Origin: Cylicocyclus nassatus | Taxonomy: Eukaryota > Nematoda > Chromadorea > Rhabditida > Strongylidae | Direction: 5' to 3' | DNA length: 64,000 nucleotides | Assembly (NCBI GenBank): GCA_958299035.1 | Contig: CATQJL010000316.1 | Span: 45,195,585-45,259,584, forward strand | Shown: in pieces, positions 24,020 through 37,700 of the stretch | Position numbering within the stretch: position 1 is the stretch's first letter | Layout: every line of letters starts with the position of its first letter | Translations under genes and position numbers: made by a program | The notes under the pieces: generated by a model | What the model saw: only the letters and a program-made list of their open reading frames with translations | Databases searched by the model: none | What the model was told of the DNA's origin: nothing

Positions 24020-25640
24020 ATGACGAAAGCGTTAGATCACTATGACTGCGCAATATGGGAGCGGTCTGTTTGCCGCGAAAGATTAGATGATGCCCGAGTT
24101 CGAGCTGATTCATGTTGGAGTACTCGGCAAATATGAAATCCTATGCAATCTCCGGTATCGTGGACTTTTTCTGGTCGTGAAGGGCAAAAGAATAACAACG
24201 CGGCAATCTTGAACATGACTTTCATTCGAAATCGTGCCTTTACTATTATAATTTCGTTAACGAAGTGGTCAATTTTTGTTTTGGAAAAGGGTTTCTTACA
24301 AGGAAAGGACACTCAGTCGAATTGGAGTTCCCAAATGAAATATACCGTCATATAGAGCATAAAACGCTGATTTCAAACTTGCTTTCGCTAAATGCAAAGC
24401 ATTTCTGAGGAGAACCATTATGAGAATTTTTTGAGGCAAAGTTCAAGAATTCATTTGTGAGGTCTTTCCAGTGCTTGAAAAGAGTAATGACTAGCATAAG
24501 TTGTAATCAGCCCCATCTGAGCTCACATCCAGTTCATGATTTTACCATACTTGCGTGGTAAAGTTTTTGCTTTAAAAAATCCCCATAAGTCTCCTTGAAA
24601 TGCTTTGCTGATGAAGAAAGCAGATTTGAAATCAGCTTGCCATGCTGTATAAGAAGGTATACATTTTATACAGAAACGCCACTTCGACCAAGTGCCCTTC
24701 CTCTGTTAGTACATGTATCACAACCCCAAAGGATGTTATGAGCATACTGCTGTTGAAACAACTGTTGAACTCTTGCCTTTGAACAAGCAGCAAAGGCAAA
24801 GAACCTCAAAATCAAAGCACCCCTCTTTGGGAAATATTTTATATTAGGTGCAGTTGATGCCCGTCACTGCGAGAAAAATATCTAGTCCCACTAACGTTTG
24901 CTTTAGATATTTGTGTTATATATACAGATGTATGTGTACATGAAGTTGCTTGCTCATGAAACTATCAAGTTTCCTTGCCAATTTGAAAAGTGACGAAGAC
25001 CGGTCACGTCAAAATGCTGATCTTGAACCTGAATATGGCTGTGCTTAGTGGAATGAGTCTAAAATATATTGATATTTAGTGATCAATATCCTAGCATTTT
25101 TGCTTACGGTAAGAAAGTTTTGACCTCAAGGAGAAGCGAGCTCTTTGAGATCAAAACACCCGTTGTTGACTGCTTTCTAGACAGGGCTCGACACGAAGTG
25201 GCTTTACGAAAATGCAGAAAAACGAAGTTCCTGTTCCCTCGAAGTCCCTTCACTTTCCCGAAATTCGACGAAGTCCCCTTTGACTCTAAACCGTAAACGT
25301 GGAACCCTTAAAAAACTATACGTCGACTATAAAATATAACCAAACTTGTTCCTCAGCCACAAAAAACGATATCACCTTTGCTTTTTCTTCCAAAACGACC
25401 AAAACGATGTCCAGCTTGTCTATGAGCACCTGTGCCGAGCCCTGTTTCTAAAGAGCGTCCGTATGATGCTGATGCTTGCGTATTCGGATTTTTGAACGCT
25501 CCCAGTTTCTGTCAAAAGTTCCTGCAAAAGTAAACATATTAGGAATGCAGTGTTTGTAGCCAGCGGTATACATTACCACTCACGTCAATACGTTGTACCA
25601 GTTTTCCAGTTTGTTTTGTGAGGACACAATGTGGAAATCT
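24020..25640. other. No gene recognised
   Basis: This is AT-rich sequence. The segment 24480-24710 resembles part of the inverted-repeat family at 54164-54595 (GCAGATTTGAAATCAGCTTG and a CTTCGACCAAGTGCCCTTCC end), so a decayed copy is likely. A minus-strand leader-like peptide (MKVMFKIAALLFF, about 24215) has no usable donor and was not joined to a gene. Confidence 0.4.
24842..24880. repeat. Solo mariner-like end
   Basis: TATTAGGTGCAGTTGATGCC resembles a mariner-type terminus. No partner end was found. Confidence 0.25.
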
Positions 25641-25645
25641 GGTAT

Positions 25646-27538
25646 ATCAGGTCGGACAAAAAGTTTTTGCCGTTTTACCCTATCCGAAAATCCTGCAGAA
25701 TAGAAAGCGTTCTAGTCTGCATTTGATGATTTATTATTTTCTTATTGGTTATGTTTCTTTGGTATTTTCGAAAAGCACCTATTCAGATATATCTTGCAGT
25801 CCACCCATAGTTCTCTCCAGCCTAGCTTTACCTATTCTTCAGCTTCTAATCCCAACTTTTGAAGGATCTTCCACAACTAACAGATTAAGCGAATCATTTG
25901 CGATGCCGATGCAATACTTCTTTATTCGTTTCATCATAGTGGATTCCTGGCAGTCTTACAGTTCATTATGACACTCTTCGGACCAGACCATAAACATTTC
26001 CTCCTCTGTTTTCACTTGCACGTATCGTTACAGCTTAACATTTGCAAGCCTCGTGCGGTGCTCCGCGCTTACATCAACTGATCAAATTTGCAAGCCTTGC
26101 AAACTCAAAAAAGCCTTTTTAACTGCTTCAGCAATCTTGCTAACATGGCGCAAAAACACAACATAGTCATTCAAGGCATCAGCTCTCTGCCCCAATTATC
26201 CTCAAAATTTGCAATAGTGCAAAGTGACGTGTTCTCTGGATGCAAATCTCGCCCAACTTGGACTATCTGATCTGTTATCAGGCTATTCGGGAAGTTTTTT
26301 CGTTTCCGCACCTTCAAATTCAAACGAGCACAATTTTTTCTAGATTCAGCCTTTTTCCATCAAATAAATTGCATTGTGTTCAGCAAATTTCTGGTAACAC
26401 TCATGTCACCCTTGTACTTTTTTCTTGCGAAATAATCTCAGAGGAATCAATAAAGTTTGAAAAGGCGTTTTTGACTAGCTAATCTTTATTAGGTCCTATT
26501 ATTTTTTAATAGGCACCGAGGAATTAGAAAATTTGGTGATTGGTAAAAGGAGGTCTAAAGAGTTCGAAAAGTAGACAGGAACCTCGGTGCGCAGTCAACC
26601 TCTTTTGTGAGAGCCACTTTTCTTATATGTGGTTTGGCGGAGTCATGGGCGTGGATGATCTCTCATAGCTTATACGTGCAAGTCCGCTCAGTTTTGAAAT
26701 TTTGACAAACGGTCTTCAGAGCGATATCACACTGCTCTGCTCTTACAGTACAATCACATCTTAGCAAGTTTATAGCGTCAAGACCAGTAGGATTACATTA
26801 TTTTGAGTAATTCAACCTTTCGGAATGACTGATTGTTCCGGCCATGCTTTCAATGCTTATTCCAAATGATTTACCATAATGTCGCTTCTTGTAGCCGCAC
26901 TCGGCCAAATTTTTGCTGTAACCAATAACCCAGGACAAAAAAGGATTGCTATATCAAATTTTGAGCAACGAAAGCAGAATCAACGCGCCTTCAATCTGCG
27001 AGTGCGACAATTTGTGGGGTACATGTCACTGATTTTGGTATTGTAGCTTTAGCGAAGGTGGCTTCTAAAGGGGTTATATGACACTTCAAGACCTGCTGAA
27101 TTTTACGCAGCTATATTTGCAATTTGCTTCAAAGGACCCTCTGAGATGCTCGTTTATATGGCAGGAACACCTTCCAGGACACCGCAAAATATTAGCTTTC
27201 ACTTCTGTGGATCTGAACTTTTTGAAGTAAACTTGAACCTACCTCAAGAAAGGATTGGCCTTGGCAAATGCATTGCGCACAATGATGGTTTCCTCAACGG
27301 TTTTACACTCAAGTTTAAGCTTAGAGAATACAATTATTCGAAAATCGCGTTTTCGTATGTTGAATTTAGCGTCGCGTAAACTTCCCTACAAAGCGTTTTT
27401 TGCAACTTCGGTAGGATCCCCAGAAACTAGAAGACATCCTCTACAAATCCATATATAACAGCCCTATCAGCCCTCTGGCACAAAATATGGTACCAACATC
27501 AAAGACGCAAAAAGCGAAAAAACTTTCCGAATGACCTA
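25646..27538 (-). mobile_element. Dead mariner element with transposase pseudogene on the minus strand
   Basis: The ends are TCAGGTCGGACAAAAAGTTT at the left and an inverted ACTTTCCGAATGACCTA at the right (27515-27538), as in worm mariners. On the minus strand, about 27335-27150, the text VEETIIVRNAFAKANPF and VYFKKFRS matches the helix-turn-helix region of mariner transposase. At about 26655-26590 IIHAHDSAKPHIRKVAL matches the HDNA.PH catalytic block containing the second Asp. Frames are broken, so it is inactive. Confidence 0.7.
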
Positions 27539-30500
27539 ATATTATCTTTCCTAGTTTCTCTACCTATTATGAATTTTTTCGCACCTTTCCTCAGTGATGC
27601 TCAGGATAAATAACGCATTCGGAATACTCTCTTTCGCAGATTCTTTTCTTTTTTATCAGTAAAAAAATGCAGAAAAGAATAACTGAAGCGCAAATCAAGA
27701 AGTTTCAGCTCTCCTGTGAAGATGCTGGTACAGACTTCACTTTCGAGAACTCGCGGCTAGAGCGCCAATGGGCCCAAAGAATATGTAGCAGCTATGTACG
27801 AAAGAGCTGAAACAGCTTCTCGGGAGGGGGAGGGGGGGGGGGAGAGAAAGAGAGAGAGAGAAACGACAAAAATTTTTTGAATGAAAGGGATGCTTTCCAG
27901 AATTCTACCGATGACACTGAAATCTCAGTACTATAGGACGGCGGTAGTCACCATCGAAAATACTTTTACAAAACTGATTTGAAATTTTGATAGTCTCTAA
28001 GAATCATTATATTAATGACTGTCTACAAGTGGAAGCAAGTCATTCGCGAGTTTTTAATGATTAAGCGGCTTTTACCCCCCCCCCCCCCCCCTCCACCTCC
28101 CGAATCCCCTCGCCATCGGTACGAACGGAGTCCAAACAAAGATATTCATAATTGCAACATACTGACGCGATTCTTGCAAACGCGAAAAAAGTATGTGCTT
28201 AGATAGTGTTGATAAAAAGAGATCAGCATTAACAAAAGCAAAGCTCGACGTTAATGATGATGTAGCCTAAATTATGAAAAGATGAACTTTTCTGCAAAAG
28301 GAATAATGCAGAGTTAAATCTTATTGACGTCTAGGCACGATAATAATCACTTAACCTTCTTCATTTACCGAACCCTAAGGGCTAGAGAAATTTGAACGAA
28401 TCCATGCCAAGTGGTGCCATCATTAACACATTAACGATCCCTTGACAGACATGGTGCTTCAAAGCTTGGTTTTCATCGAAATGACTACTACATACATATT
28501 AGGTTGGCTGGTAAATAAGTTCGGTCGCTTTCGCGGCTCTTACAAATGTTGCAGACAAGCTTTTGTCCAGCCTTTGATATCTCTGAAGAGAGCACTTCAA
28601 TGGAAACTGAATATAAATTTTGTTTAAGTAAAACTTATCCTCCAAAGAAAAAATCCGCAAAGAAGTGAGAAACCCCAATTTTGTCATAGTGCGCAAATAT
28701 GAGGAAAATTGCTTTTAATAAATGATTTTCAAAGTGGCAGATCATAATTTTCGTGTTATTCACTAAGCAGGGAAAACTTCTCCGTTTCCAAATACCGAAC
28801 TGCTGTCTTCTACATCCATTACAGCGCGAAAAGAAGCTTAGTAAGTTAAGGAATTAAGCTTTTGGAAATTTAGCCATGTGCTGAGGCATAACTGTCTTTA
28901 CTGGTGATAAATTCTAAATACTTGATATGTGATATAGGAAGCTTTAAACTACTTTCCAACAAGACATGGACAGAAAACAACTGGGAAACTTTTTATGAAG
29001 ATCTGCCAGCCAATCTCAGTGATTGCTAGCCAACCTAAGGTCAAACCCACTTCTGGAGTTTGCATTTGTGCTGAACTTAGGATTGACCTCCACTGTTTTT
29101 TGTCAACCTATCAGCGCTGCTGTAGGTAAGCTGTAGATGGGATTATGCGTGATTTTATTTGAGAATGTTGGCTAGTCCATAGAAGGTCTTGGTCGTCAAT
29201 GTTTTAAGAAAATCTCGGTGACTGCGTGCCCGTTTCAAGCCTTTGAATGAGATTTATCATTTTCTTCCATCTTACTTTCCGCTTTTGTACTTCACTGTTT
29301 TTTCAAAAGCATATTTTCCTTAATTTTTATGTGCAGTCTCGTTAAGACTTTGTACAACATGCAAAATTGCTTGTTTTTGTTGTAGAGGCAAGTAAAAAAA
29401 TTTGTAGCTGCAATTTTTACAAAACACACTGATATTACTCCTTCGTTCAAGCCTTCTTGCTTCTTTACAGAGCATTATTCGCTTCTTGTTGATGACTTCA
29501 CTTTTTGTTTTGCAAAAGCAAAACTCAAATTCATTAATTGCTTCTACACGTATGCTTGATGTCAGCGATGGTTGTCAGGGTGATCTAGATAAGAAAGCAT
29601 AGTTACCACTTTGTTTATCACTACAACACAAGCTCTTTTCACTGAAAACCGTTGTGCTGTTGTGGGTGACAAAAAATCTTGGCACACTCATCGCATTATC
29701 TTTATGGCAAAAGCGAACCCATTGGCCTTTCTGGGTAAACATAGTGTCTGGTTCACTTGCGCTTATCACTTACTCACTCACCCTGTTATTTTTCGTTTTT
29801 ATCACCTCCTTGGACTGATAGCGTAGGCATAAAAAATCTATTTGCTCAGATATTGCATCGTGCAATGGCTCCAGCAAAGAGCACCATGCCTTATCGCTTT
29901 TAGCGCCTCTCCCACTGAAGTTCCAAAGTAATATTGAGATTTAAACCATGTTCAAATCTATCTTCTTCTTCTGTGGGGCGGCTCTGTACGGATAGTTATG
30001 ATAATTTACCGGAGCAAGAATATTGAGCACAACTAGGGTAAAACGAGCTGTCAAAAAATCCTAGCTCACTTGAGGCAGCAATGGGTAAAAATGTGTTTCA
30101 ATTTTGAACATTTGTCGCATAGAAAGTACTCCAAATTCTCTTTTCAAGACATGCTCGTTGTGCCTCCAGTAAACGCTCATGACTCTTCTTCTGGAAAAGT
30201 CTCCGCTAATAAGGAAGGCAGATTTAGAAACAGCGTCCTATGCTCTTTTAGATACTTTACTTCGTTTTTTGAAAGGCCACTTCGGCTGGCTATCCTTCCT
30301 TTATAAGAGTAGAGAATTACAGAAGTTCAATGAACGACCACATGAGTGTTTTCTCACAGCTTATTATTTGTCACAAATGATTTCTTGTGTTGATTTTGTC
30401 CGAAAATGACGCGCATTGTTTGATCAAAGATTTGGCAACATAGACGCTTGTCAGTTGTCCACATCGCATGTTGAGCAAATTATTACCGAGTGTTTTGCAT

Positions 30501-32912
30501 AAGAATTCCTCGTTATGTCCTTCATATAAACCACACTCCATCTTCGTGCGCTCATAGAAAGTCTATTAGCAAATTGTGCATCCATCAGCTTTGCGTTAAT
30601 TCTGGAACTTATTTGGACTTATCACTACACTTCAATCTTTGAATCACATTAATATTAGGAACTATTGGGGTGAAAGTCAGTGATCTTGTGATTCACAATG
30701 AACCCCAGTTTTCGTCCCCGTTTAGCTCATAGGAATTTCATAAATTTATTTTTCCCTCCTTTCTTCACCCCCTATGCGACTTTCCATAGTTTGGAAAACT
30801 GCGCCACCAAAAAGAAATGTCCTATTAAATCAGAGTAACTAACAGTGAAGACAGCATCCTACAACATTTTGCAAATAAGATTCCTTCAGAAAGCTGTGAT
30901 TACGCACTTACTGCAGATATAATAATATGTCTACGTGAACTCGTCCGAAGTGAACTTCACTATATGCGCGATTCGTTGTAGCATTAACAGTTAATTCCTG
31001 ATTTACACTAATCAAACGGGAAGAATTATCTAATAGATTCGGTGATACTTGTCGATTCATTGATAGCGGAGGATATGCTTATTTTTTGGCTTATCATTCC
31101 AGGAAATAATTAGGGCATTTTCATTTTTGCTGTGTCGTCAGGTCTATTTATTTCTATTTGCCCAGGATCAAACAAAATGGAATTTGGAGATACTTAAGAT
31201 ACTTTTTTCACTTGCCGGATTGCATCGTCAGTGGACCCCAAAACCTCGAATTTTTGCCAAGTTCAAGCGTGTGCTTCTCAGGCAGAAATTATTGAGGAAA
31301 CTGATCAAAGCTGTGATACAATTGCATCTTCAATCCAGTAAATTAATCACATACAAGAAAATCAGATTGCTGATTTGTTGATTACAATGCAAATGACTCT
31401 TGAATTAAATGTTGAACTTGCTACTTACAGAGGAAGCCTTTTTGAAAGAAAGTAGTCTGTCCAATGAGTTATCACTTTGGAGATCGTAGGAACGCTGGTT
31501 CCACATCTGCTTTCCTTTTCTGCGGCACCTCACTGGAAGAATAAGGGCGTTTGAAGGTCCAATTTTGAGAATTTTACGTGGCATAAAGTTAGCGAAAAAG
31601 TGTAAATACCTGAAAGTGGCTAACATTTTTGTATGAAGCATATTGACTACAAGAAAGGATCATAGCCAGACAAATCCGCGTAGATATTGCTGTAGAACTT
31701 TTCGCTAATTTTGAGCCACATAGAACTTGTCAAAAGAAACATTGTACCACAGCTTCTTCAACTACAAACTACAAACTCTGTGCTTCGATGCATATGTTCT
31801 CGAAGCTTTTTTCTCTTCCCTTGTTTTTTTTACGAAACATTTACACGCGTTCTGTTGCAATTATTCCGTGAATGGTTACTTTATAGCCTCATTCTCAATC
31901 TTTTCTTCTTTCTTTCTAAAACTAAATGGTTAGTTTCACTTTCCCTCAAACGATTTCTGGAAAGTAAATATCAGCCATTCCTCGCTACTGTGACGTTTTC
32001 ATACTGGTTCGCAGCCATCTTTTTTTGAATATTTGCAGATCATGAAGAGCATGCAATAACTTAGAAGAAAACCTTCTCCTCGCGTTGTTGGTCGTCCGTT
32101 TCTGCATAGCGGTCCAACAAGTCCATAAAGAAGTAAGCTTGAATTCATTTCACTACAAAAGTAGTCCTGATGATCGCTTTCTTTACAAATCCACCAGAAA
32201 TTTTTTTTCATAATTTTTCAACCGTGGGACTTCAAGTGTTAGTAATGACTTGTCGCTCTTACCATTACTTTGCATATTCTTCCAAGTCTCTTCATATTAT
32301 CTTCTTGGAGACTCTATCTTCTTCACCAAAGAGTTTTATTCCAATAAGTTGTATTTCAAACTTGTCAGCAGCCTTCTAAGACAAAAGAACATTATGATCG
32401 TGCCATTTGCACCACACATCTTTGTACAGTTCTCAGTCTTCTGTTTTTTCCTTCTACATATCATGACAAATAACAGAAAGGCAACAACGTGATATCATAC
32501 TGAACAAAGCGATAAGCTTTTCAAACCTAGGCTTCAAATTAAAAGCAGAGCACTATAAAACGCCTTGTGCTTCTGGAAATCAAGAGATACTGTATACTAA
32601 TTGAAATAATGATCTCTCAGTATTATCAATGCTCCAATCAGGCTTTTCGAACTTTGAACTGATTTTGAGCGTAAAGTTGATACCTTTGTGGCGCGCTCCT
32701 CTGATTTTTGATGTCATTTCACTTATTACCGCTTTTTTCTACTTGTTACTTTGGGAGAATATTTAGGCGTTTACATAGCGCAGAAAACGACTTATATTCA
32801 CTGTGTACCGAGCATTAGGAGCAAGTAAGATAAGACCGTGCCATCGCTACTCCTCATGCAAGCAACCATCGATGAACTTTTTCAGTTCTTGCGCATTGAG
32901 AATAATAATATG
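27539..32912. other. No gene recognised; decayed repeats and poly-G/poly-C tracts
   Basis: Contents include a G-run (27826-27842), a C-run (28076-28092), a solo mariner end TAGGTTGGCTGGTAAATAAG (about 28500) and a decayed relative of the 54164 family near 30170-30310. Some minus-strand segments between 30440-30640 and 31440-31640 are open and bounded by AG/GT, but they join to nothing I recognise. Confidence 0.4.
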
Positions 32913-33872
32913 TAGGTTGTTTCAAAAATGGGTTTGCTTTTTAAATAAGCGCCACATCATGCTGCATGGAGATTCTCCGAAGGTCTTGATTGCACATGGT
33001 TCAATCTTCCCACTTCTGAGTCATAATCGCATTGAAGTATATTCAACGGCTCTTAAAATCACCGAAAGAAAACTTTATACCAATTATCCAAAGAAGAGAA
33101 ATTCAAGTGACTGATAAATAGAGCAAATCTTAAGAGTTACAAAGCAATTTTTTGCTTCTTTTCATACTTCGCTGTATTTTTTGGTAGATCTTATTCGCAG
33201 CCGCATATTTGGTCATCCCAAAAGGGCTGGGCATACTTTACGCGATTTCGCGACGCGATTTGGCAATATTCCAACTGTCCATAAATCACTGTAAAGATAT
33301 TTCAAACGTACAACATTTTATCTATCCACGTAAGTTAAGCAAACTATGCATGTGCAGTCTGCTAGTGTTGGATTCGAAGAATTCTGGCGAATTGCCAAAT
33401 CGCGTCGCGACTGAAACGCGTGAAGTATGTCCCGCCCTAAACCTGGCAGAATATCAACCGGCGAGTAGCTGGGTGTCATTTGATGCAGCCTTCTTTCCTC
33501 TTTCTTAAGGATATTTTTCCGATTCGTAAGGTCTTTGGGACAAACTCATCATATTTGTGTTTAAACGCGCACCAGGCTGCACCCGAAAAGTTCGTCTGTT
33601 CATTTTGAAAGTTTGAACGCTTATGTGGTTTGTAAAATTAGTGCTGAGTCCAAGTCAGTCCATTCCTAGAAACTCAAATTCTGAAGTGTATTGGTGTTGA
33701 TGGTCCTAGTTTTTGGTAATTTTTTTGTAAGATCCTTGGTTACGCTGCAAGACAATCATGACCGTTTAGAAGAGAATGAAAAGTTGTAACAAATGCAGCC
33801 AGGATATTTTGAGAATTTATATCTGCAGATGTGGGGTTCGTTTAAAAAGTGAAATTACTTTGAAACGACCTA
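32913..33872. mobile_element. Mariner-type MITE carrying a nested MITE
   Basis: TAGGTTGTTTCAAAAATGGG at the left pairs with TTACTTTGAAACGACCTA at the right. Part of its right half matches the interior of the 19331-20347 element (CACCAGGCTGCACCCGAAAA vs CCCAGGCTGCATCCGAAAAA), so the two are related. A CGCGATTTGGCAAT palindrome has inserted inside. Confidence 0.7.
33224..33438. mobile_element. CGCGATTTGGCAAT palindromic MITE, copy 1
   Basis: Arms GGGCTGGGCATACTTTACGC and inverted GCGTGAAGTATGTCCCGCCC enclose CGCGATTTGGCAAT/ATTGCCAAATCGCG. It is nested in the 32913-33872 element. Further copies are at 36237-36461 and 51186-51412. Confidence 0.8.
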
Positions 33873-34145
33873 GTAGTGACATGTGTCCATAGATCAAGCT
33901 GACAAATGAATTTTTCTTATCAGATCAGAGCGATTTTCACGCGAGTTTGGTGTTTCTTGAGAAATCTCTCCTCCCTCCTTTATTTGATATATGGCTTTCT
34001 GTTAATTCAATAAATTCTTTGATTCTGAAGTTAGAGCAAAGTCGATTGTACGACTTTCGCAAGAAAGTTCCAGTCTCATGTCCAAATGTTGCAGAGTTCC
34101 TTTTTTTCTTGTACCGGCAAACCTCTAAGTTTCGGCACACCCTTT

Positions 34146-34414
34146 CAGGGAGGGGGCGGGGGGGGGGGGGGGGGGCAAGAATATGGCTTCAAAATTTTTG
34201 CAGGTTACTCACATGAGTAATAAGGTGTGCGAATGACTCCGTTGTACGTCTAAAAAAATTAATTTTTGAAATTTATTGAAAATTCAGATTAGCTCTGCAA
34301 AAAAGTTTTCTTCTAGGTTGATACGGCTCACGCGCCCGCAAAAAATTAAGAAGCAGCCCAGAAAATTATTTGAAATGCTTGATGAAAAAAAAATTTCGGT
34401 TTTACCCACCCCCC
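34146..34414. repeat. G-run and C-run pair, about 250 bp apart
   Basis: A run of about 18 G (34158-34175) is followed by a C-run (about 34408-34418). A very similar arrangement occurs at 27826-28092, so both may be ends of one repeat family. Confidence 0.45.
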
Positions 34415-34713
34415 CCCCCGCAAACCTTGGACAGCCACTGCCTTTCACCAAGTACTTCAAAAAATGGAGACAAGGCAAAGTTCATATTTTTCGAAAGGGA
34501 GGACAAGACAGTTTTGACGACCTTTTTATCGTTATCGCTACTTTTTATATACAAAAGCTGCACTTATCTAAATTTGATTTGTCACCGTAGTTTCTGGACA
34601 TGTGGTATTTATAGCATAAAGCACCAAACAAAAGAGGATAAATAACAAATATTGAGTCACCTATCAAATTACAGATTATATACATTGGAGTGTGCATTTA
34701 CAGAAAAGGAAAA

Positions 34714-34727
34714 TTTATTTTTCCAGA
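34714..34727 (+). promoter_or_regulatory. Trans-splice (spliced leader) acceptor site of the desaturase
   Basis: A T-rich tract ending TTTTTCCAG sits one base before the start codon (AG at 34725-34726, ATG at 34728). In nematodes, a 3' splice site this close to the ATG with no upstream coding exon is the usual sign of spliced-leader addition. The site is seen directly; its use is inference. Confidence 0.6.
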
Positions 34728-37700
34728 ATGGGTCAGTCCGTATCAAGAAGTGATTTTATGTGGACCTATACGGAGCAACCACATCTAAATAGAAGGGAGG
34801 CGATAGTCAAAGCTCATCCAGAGATCAAAGAGGTGAATACCCGCACTCACGGTGACTAAGACCGATGAACACCAGCGATCACTTGAGGTCGAACATTTTA
34901 GTGTTTGCCAACATTGTTTGTTTGCAGCTTTTTGGCATCGATGAGTCACTCAAATATGTTGTTACAGCAATGGTGTTTTTTCAAGTATTCATGTGCTGGC
35001 TACTACAAGGTAAGTCAGATACATTCTGGTTTTCAGTTCAATCTTCTGACCACGAGATCGAAGTGAGATTAAAGATCGAAATCATTTTATGTGAAATGGT
35101 AGGAGGTCAAATAGAGAGGTTGGGTAAAAACAGACACGGGGAAACACAAATTTGCAACATGTAGGGATATACTAGTTCAGACGGTAGAAAAATATTAAGC
35201 CCAATACTGTAAATCGCGCAATAAGATTCCCTATTTACTGGAATAATGAGGGAGAAGAAATGCTGCAAAACTTTGCTTTTCAATAAAATCATAGAACCAA
35301 CACAGTCGTTTTCAATCGGTCGCATTCTTTCAAGAACAAAGTTGAAGTAAGTTCAGCGACAGGCAGCGTCCCGGCAAAATTTTTCTTCCCGAATTTTTCA
35401 CCTTTTCGGAGAATGTTCTCGCCATGCTGAAGCCATAACTGAGCTTTTCAGCGCTTGAAAATGTCAAAAATGAGCTTTTTTTGAAGCTCTCCGTGTCCGT
35501 TGTCGCTCCAAATTACGTGTAAGCTGAGCGGGATCTGGAGATGGGCGGGGCCTGGAAGACTTCCGGAGCGGATTTTGGGCTTTTTAGAAGCGCTTTTTTG
35601 CTCCAGACTTTACTGAAAGACTATCTGGACGGTTTACCCTTGGAAAACTGTAAAATCGCAGTACCCATCATTTTGATGGGACGCTGCCTTTGACGTCTGA
35701 AGTTCACAAAGTTTCCAATGAAGTGTACAATTGTTGTACAAGGCGTTAGCAAACTTCCTTATATCGTATAATCTTATTAGAACCATGCTTAGCGCAATTT
35801 GGTTAGATAATCAGTCTTTGGGTTTTTTTAAAACTCTGAAGAAAGAAAAATGACTTCAAAGAAAAGACGGTCGGCCGCCGGGGGTCATCGGGGGATCATA
35901 TGAAATGTTGGAAAATGCGGCTTGTACAGCTTCTCGTTCCTGTTCAGTATGTTTATGGTGAAGGATGGTGGAGATACTAAGAGATAGGTGGACAACTTTG
36001 AGTTCATATATCTTGAGCTTCAGAGTGTGGAGCTTTTTTTTGGGCTGCGATCCCCTCCCCAGCGGGGATGTGGTGCATTCGGCCCTGGGACGCAGGTTGA
36101 TGCAGGACCGAATGATCTCACGTGTGTTGGCATGCGTACTCTGCCACTGATGAGAAAACCGCAGTCCGACCCTGCTAACTCATTACGGCGTACGTATCCC
36201 GACTTTTAAAACGTGTGTATCGCACCCATTCTAAAGCCCTGGGCATATCTCGAGTGAATGTAGTCGTCACGCGATCTGGCAATCTACCAGATGTCTTTAA
36301 ATTCAATACTGGCAGAACCCAAGTACACAGCGTGTACAACTTACTTAGGTTGATAAAATGCCCTATCTTCCGTAGGTTCAGAAACCCTATTACGATGAGT
36401 TATGAACTATTGGAGTTTTGCCAAATGTCGCGACTGAAATTGCGTGAGGTATGCCCAGGGCCTAACTTTATAGCTTCGGGCTTGCGCGATGGGTGGGCGT
36501 ATTATCCAGAATCCCCACCTTTCTTTGGACGCTTAAAATCCATAGTTACACGATCGGGGTGAGCCATGATGCAATTGTCTACGTAACGTTGAAGTGGGGT
36601 GGTTATGATTGCTAAATTTCTTCTTTGCTTTAAAAGCTCAGTAATTGGCGTTTTTTCCTACAACAAGCATTCTGCGACATCCGCAGATATCAAAAACATG
36701 TCTGCGAAATATTGTGCTTATTGCTTTGAAAGCAAAGATTTCTACAAACACATAGCGTACACGAGTGCGGATTCCCAATACTTCAGCTATTTTGCAAGAT
36801 AGCGATCGCTGGAATTTTCAAACTACCAAAACGTGTTAGTTATAGATTCGGACTGGCTGCTGATACTTCTAGAAGCGTATTTATGTGGAGGAGTGATAAA
36901 TCATGCTATGACTTTGGCTATACATGATATTTCACACAACACCGTATTTGGGAACAGATATCCGCTTTCAGTGAGTGTTTCCAGCCTACCTGTTCAGCTT
37001 TCAAATTCATCTCTGTCTTCAGAATCGCTTCTTTGGAATGTTTGCCAACCTACCGATAGGTGTGCCAATCTCTGTTTCTTTCAAAAAGTATCATGTGGAG
37101 CACCATCGATATTTGGGTAGGCCATGTGTCATGAGTCTAGAATTCGCGATCGCAACACTAAACAGCTAACTATCTCCACAATCTAATTGAGGCATCACTG
37201 AAAATTCAACCTTCTGAAATGCGAATTGATGTTTTTCTCACACTGCAATCCAGTTTATATTTCGTCAAAAAGTCACCGAACTCCGCCTCCACTGAAATTC
37301 GCGTCGTCGTCGAATCCTGGTTCAGAGTGGACGAGTTCTGACCAAAGGCATCGATCGCCTAAGTTGGCGGGATGCATATTCTTATTTAGAAAAATGTTCA
37401 TTTGAAAGCACACCAAGTGTCCTAACGTAACAAAAATGCAGAAAGATTCGTGAAAACCACCTACCCTGCGCTTACCGTCCCCAAACGGGCACTTGCACAT
37501 ACCAGAAGGTGCGCCTAGCCGAGTTGAGTCGAGCGGTGCCCTTGCAATATTCATCCACTCTGAACCAATGGCGATGTTTTGCGGATAGGTGAACTCTGTA
37601 GTTCTGTGAAAGATCCGAAGCCATCCTATAATGTTTTCCCTTCCTTTTTGTAATAGTAGTCTTCGTTATTGTACTGTTCAGGCGAGGATGGATTAGACAC

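Noticed and set aside
35988..36209. ORFs between desaturase exons 2 and 3
   Set aside because: They lie in an intron, next to the palindromic MITE, and match nothing in the DEGS family, whose alignment is continuous without them.
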